Source: Nitrososphaeraceae archaeon
GTDB lineage: Archaea; Thermoproteota; Nitrososphaeria; Nitrososphaerales; Nitrososphaeraceae
Assembly (NCBI GenBank): GCA_029240395.1
Contig: JAREAJ010000048.1
Location: 1 to 5,907, forward strand
Direction: 5' to 3'
Length of the DNA stretch: 5,907 nucleotides
The translations under genes were made by a program, and so were the position numbers. The notes under the pieces are model-generated. The model had not been told where the DNA came from, searched no databases, and saw only the letters and a program-made list of their open reading frames with translations. This document shows, one piece after another, positions 5,492 to 5,907 of this stretch (positions within the stretch are counted from its first letter, which is position 1; every line of letters begins with the position of its first letter).

Positions 5492-5907
5492 CTATCTATG
5501 AGTATAAATTGCCAACCCAGAGTGATCAATCCTACAAAAACCCATTCTCACGAATTGTACCTTAGAATCTGGCTTGAGCCCAGCCGCATATGACTCACAG
5601 ACTCCCTTCCAGATCTCAAGACTATCAACATTATAGTTTTCACCTAAGTAAAGCTCCTTAGGTACGAGGATTTCGAACGCGCGAGCGTCATCTTTAGCTA
5701 CCCATTGAATCTTTGCCACATCCGATTTGATTTCATCTCCGGAATACGAGCCGATAATTGTCAGCTTTTCTCTTTCTTTTTTAATATCATTGATTCGAAT
5801 ATTGTACAATTCAATCAACCTCATTTCGTTACCGGGCGATAGTCCTATCGCATCAGCCTGGGAAATATAGACAGAGTAGCGGACTTGAATTTTGCGTGAT
5901 CCAAGGT
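5492..5907 (-). CDS. gltX: Glutamyl-tRNA synthetase, archaeal type, C-terminal part (gene continues past window)
   Basis: The frame is open from the right edge (first full codon at 5905) to the TAG at 5494-5492, giving 137 codons. The internal ATG at 5824 is not the start. The visible part is the C-terminal anticodon-binding beta-barrel region of the archaeal/eukaryotic-type class Ib synthetase. It includes LGSRKIQV, SPGNEMRLIELYNI and a strand pair resembling KIQWV. The family-typical ending is KVQFVRMGFCRID followed by IYTHR. The HIGH and KMSK catalytic motifs lie outside the window. The enzyme charges tRNA-Glu in the cytoplasm. In archaea without GlnRS it also mischarges tRNA-Gln for the GatDE amidotransferase. 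It is followed after 12 bases by the FAH-family gene on the same strand, whose predicted TATA box overlaps the last gltX codons. Confidence 0.9.
   Translation of the reverse strand, partial: LGSRKIQVRYSVYISQADAIGLSPGNEMRLIELYNIRINDIKKEREKLTIIGSYSGDEIKSDVAKIQWVAKDDARAFEILVPKELYLGENYNVDSLEIWKGVCESYAAGLKPDSKVQFVRMGFCRIDHSGLAIYTHR
5501..5510 (-). promoter_or_regulatory. TATA box inside the 3' end of gltX, driving the FAH-family gene
   Basis: Read on the minus strand, AATTTATACT is centred about 26 bases before the ATG at 5479, the spacing expected for a leaderless mRNA. These bases also encode the Ala-Ile-Tyr-Thr stretch near the end of the gltX product, so the promoter lies within coding sequence. 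Confidence 0.5.

Noticed and set aside
1..5907. CRISPR array, insertion sequence, phage, toxin-antitoxin or other defence system
   Set aside because: No spaced direct repeats, transposase or integrase motifs, nuclease motifs or target-site duplications were seen. Every large open stretch is accounted for by metabolic, translation or unknown small genes.

Overview
This window looks like chromosomal DNA from an archaeon, most likely a member of the Thaumarchaeota (Nitrososphaeria). That placement is inference. It rests on TATA-box promoters placed about 26-38 bases before start codons, with almost no Shine-Dalgarno sequences. It also rests on an archaeal/eukaryotic-type glutamyl-tRNA synthetase end, an archaeal-type DUF98 chorismate lyase and a tRNA-Ala with the G3:U70 identity pair and no encoded CCA. 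No 16S gene or ammonia-oxidation marker is present to settle it.

Layout from left to right. The window opens inside a chorismate pyruvate-lyase-like gene on the + strand (3-464). Converging on it is a minus-strand tRNA-Ala(GGC) (492-565). Two + strand genes follow: a Nudix hydrolase of the Ap4A-hydrolase type (687-1130) and a long radical SAM protein with an N-terminal B12-binding-like domain (1219-2796). A convergent T-rich gap then leads into two minus-strand genes: an unrecognised 112-residue protein (2874-3212) and a ferredoxin-NADP+ reductase-like flavoprotein (3281-4123, or 4147 with an upstream TTG). The reductase is divergent from a small helical protein of unknown function (4237-4545). 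The right end holds two minus-strand genes: a fumarylacetoacetate hydrolase family enzyme (4610-5479) and, 12 bases upstream of it, the 3' end of gltX (5492 to beyond the window).

The genes do not form one obvious pathway. They look like a mosaic of mostly singly transcribed housekeeping and metabolic genes: translation (tRNA-Ala, GluRS), redox (FNR), aromatic or cofactor precursor supply (chorismate lyase), nucleotide clean-up (Nudix) and organic-acid metabolism (FAH family). The least understood member is the radical SAM/B12-type enzyme. Its hydrophobic C-terminal segment would fit a membrane-lipid substrate, and a GDGT ring synthase (Grs)-type role is possible but unproven. The most useful sequence-level observation is promoter geometry. 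Several genes have a TATA element centred 26-28 bases before the ATG, which predicts leaderless mRNAs. One of these elements lies inside the last codons of gltX.
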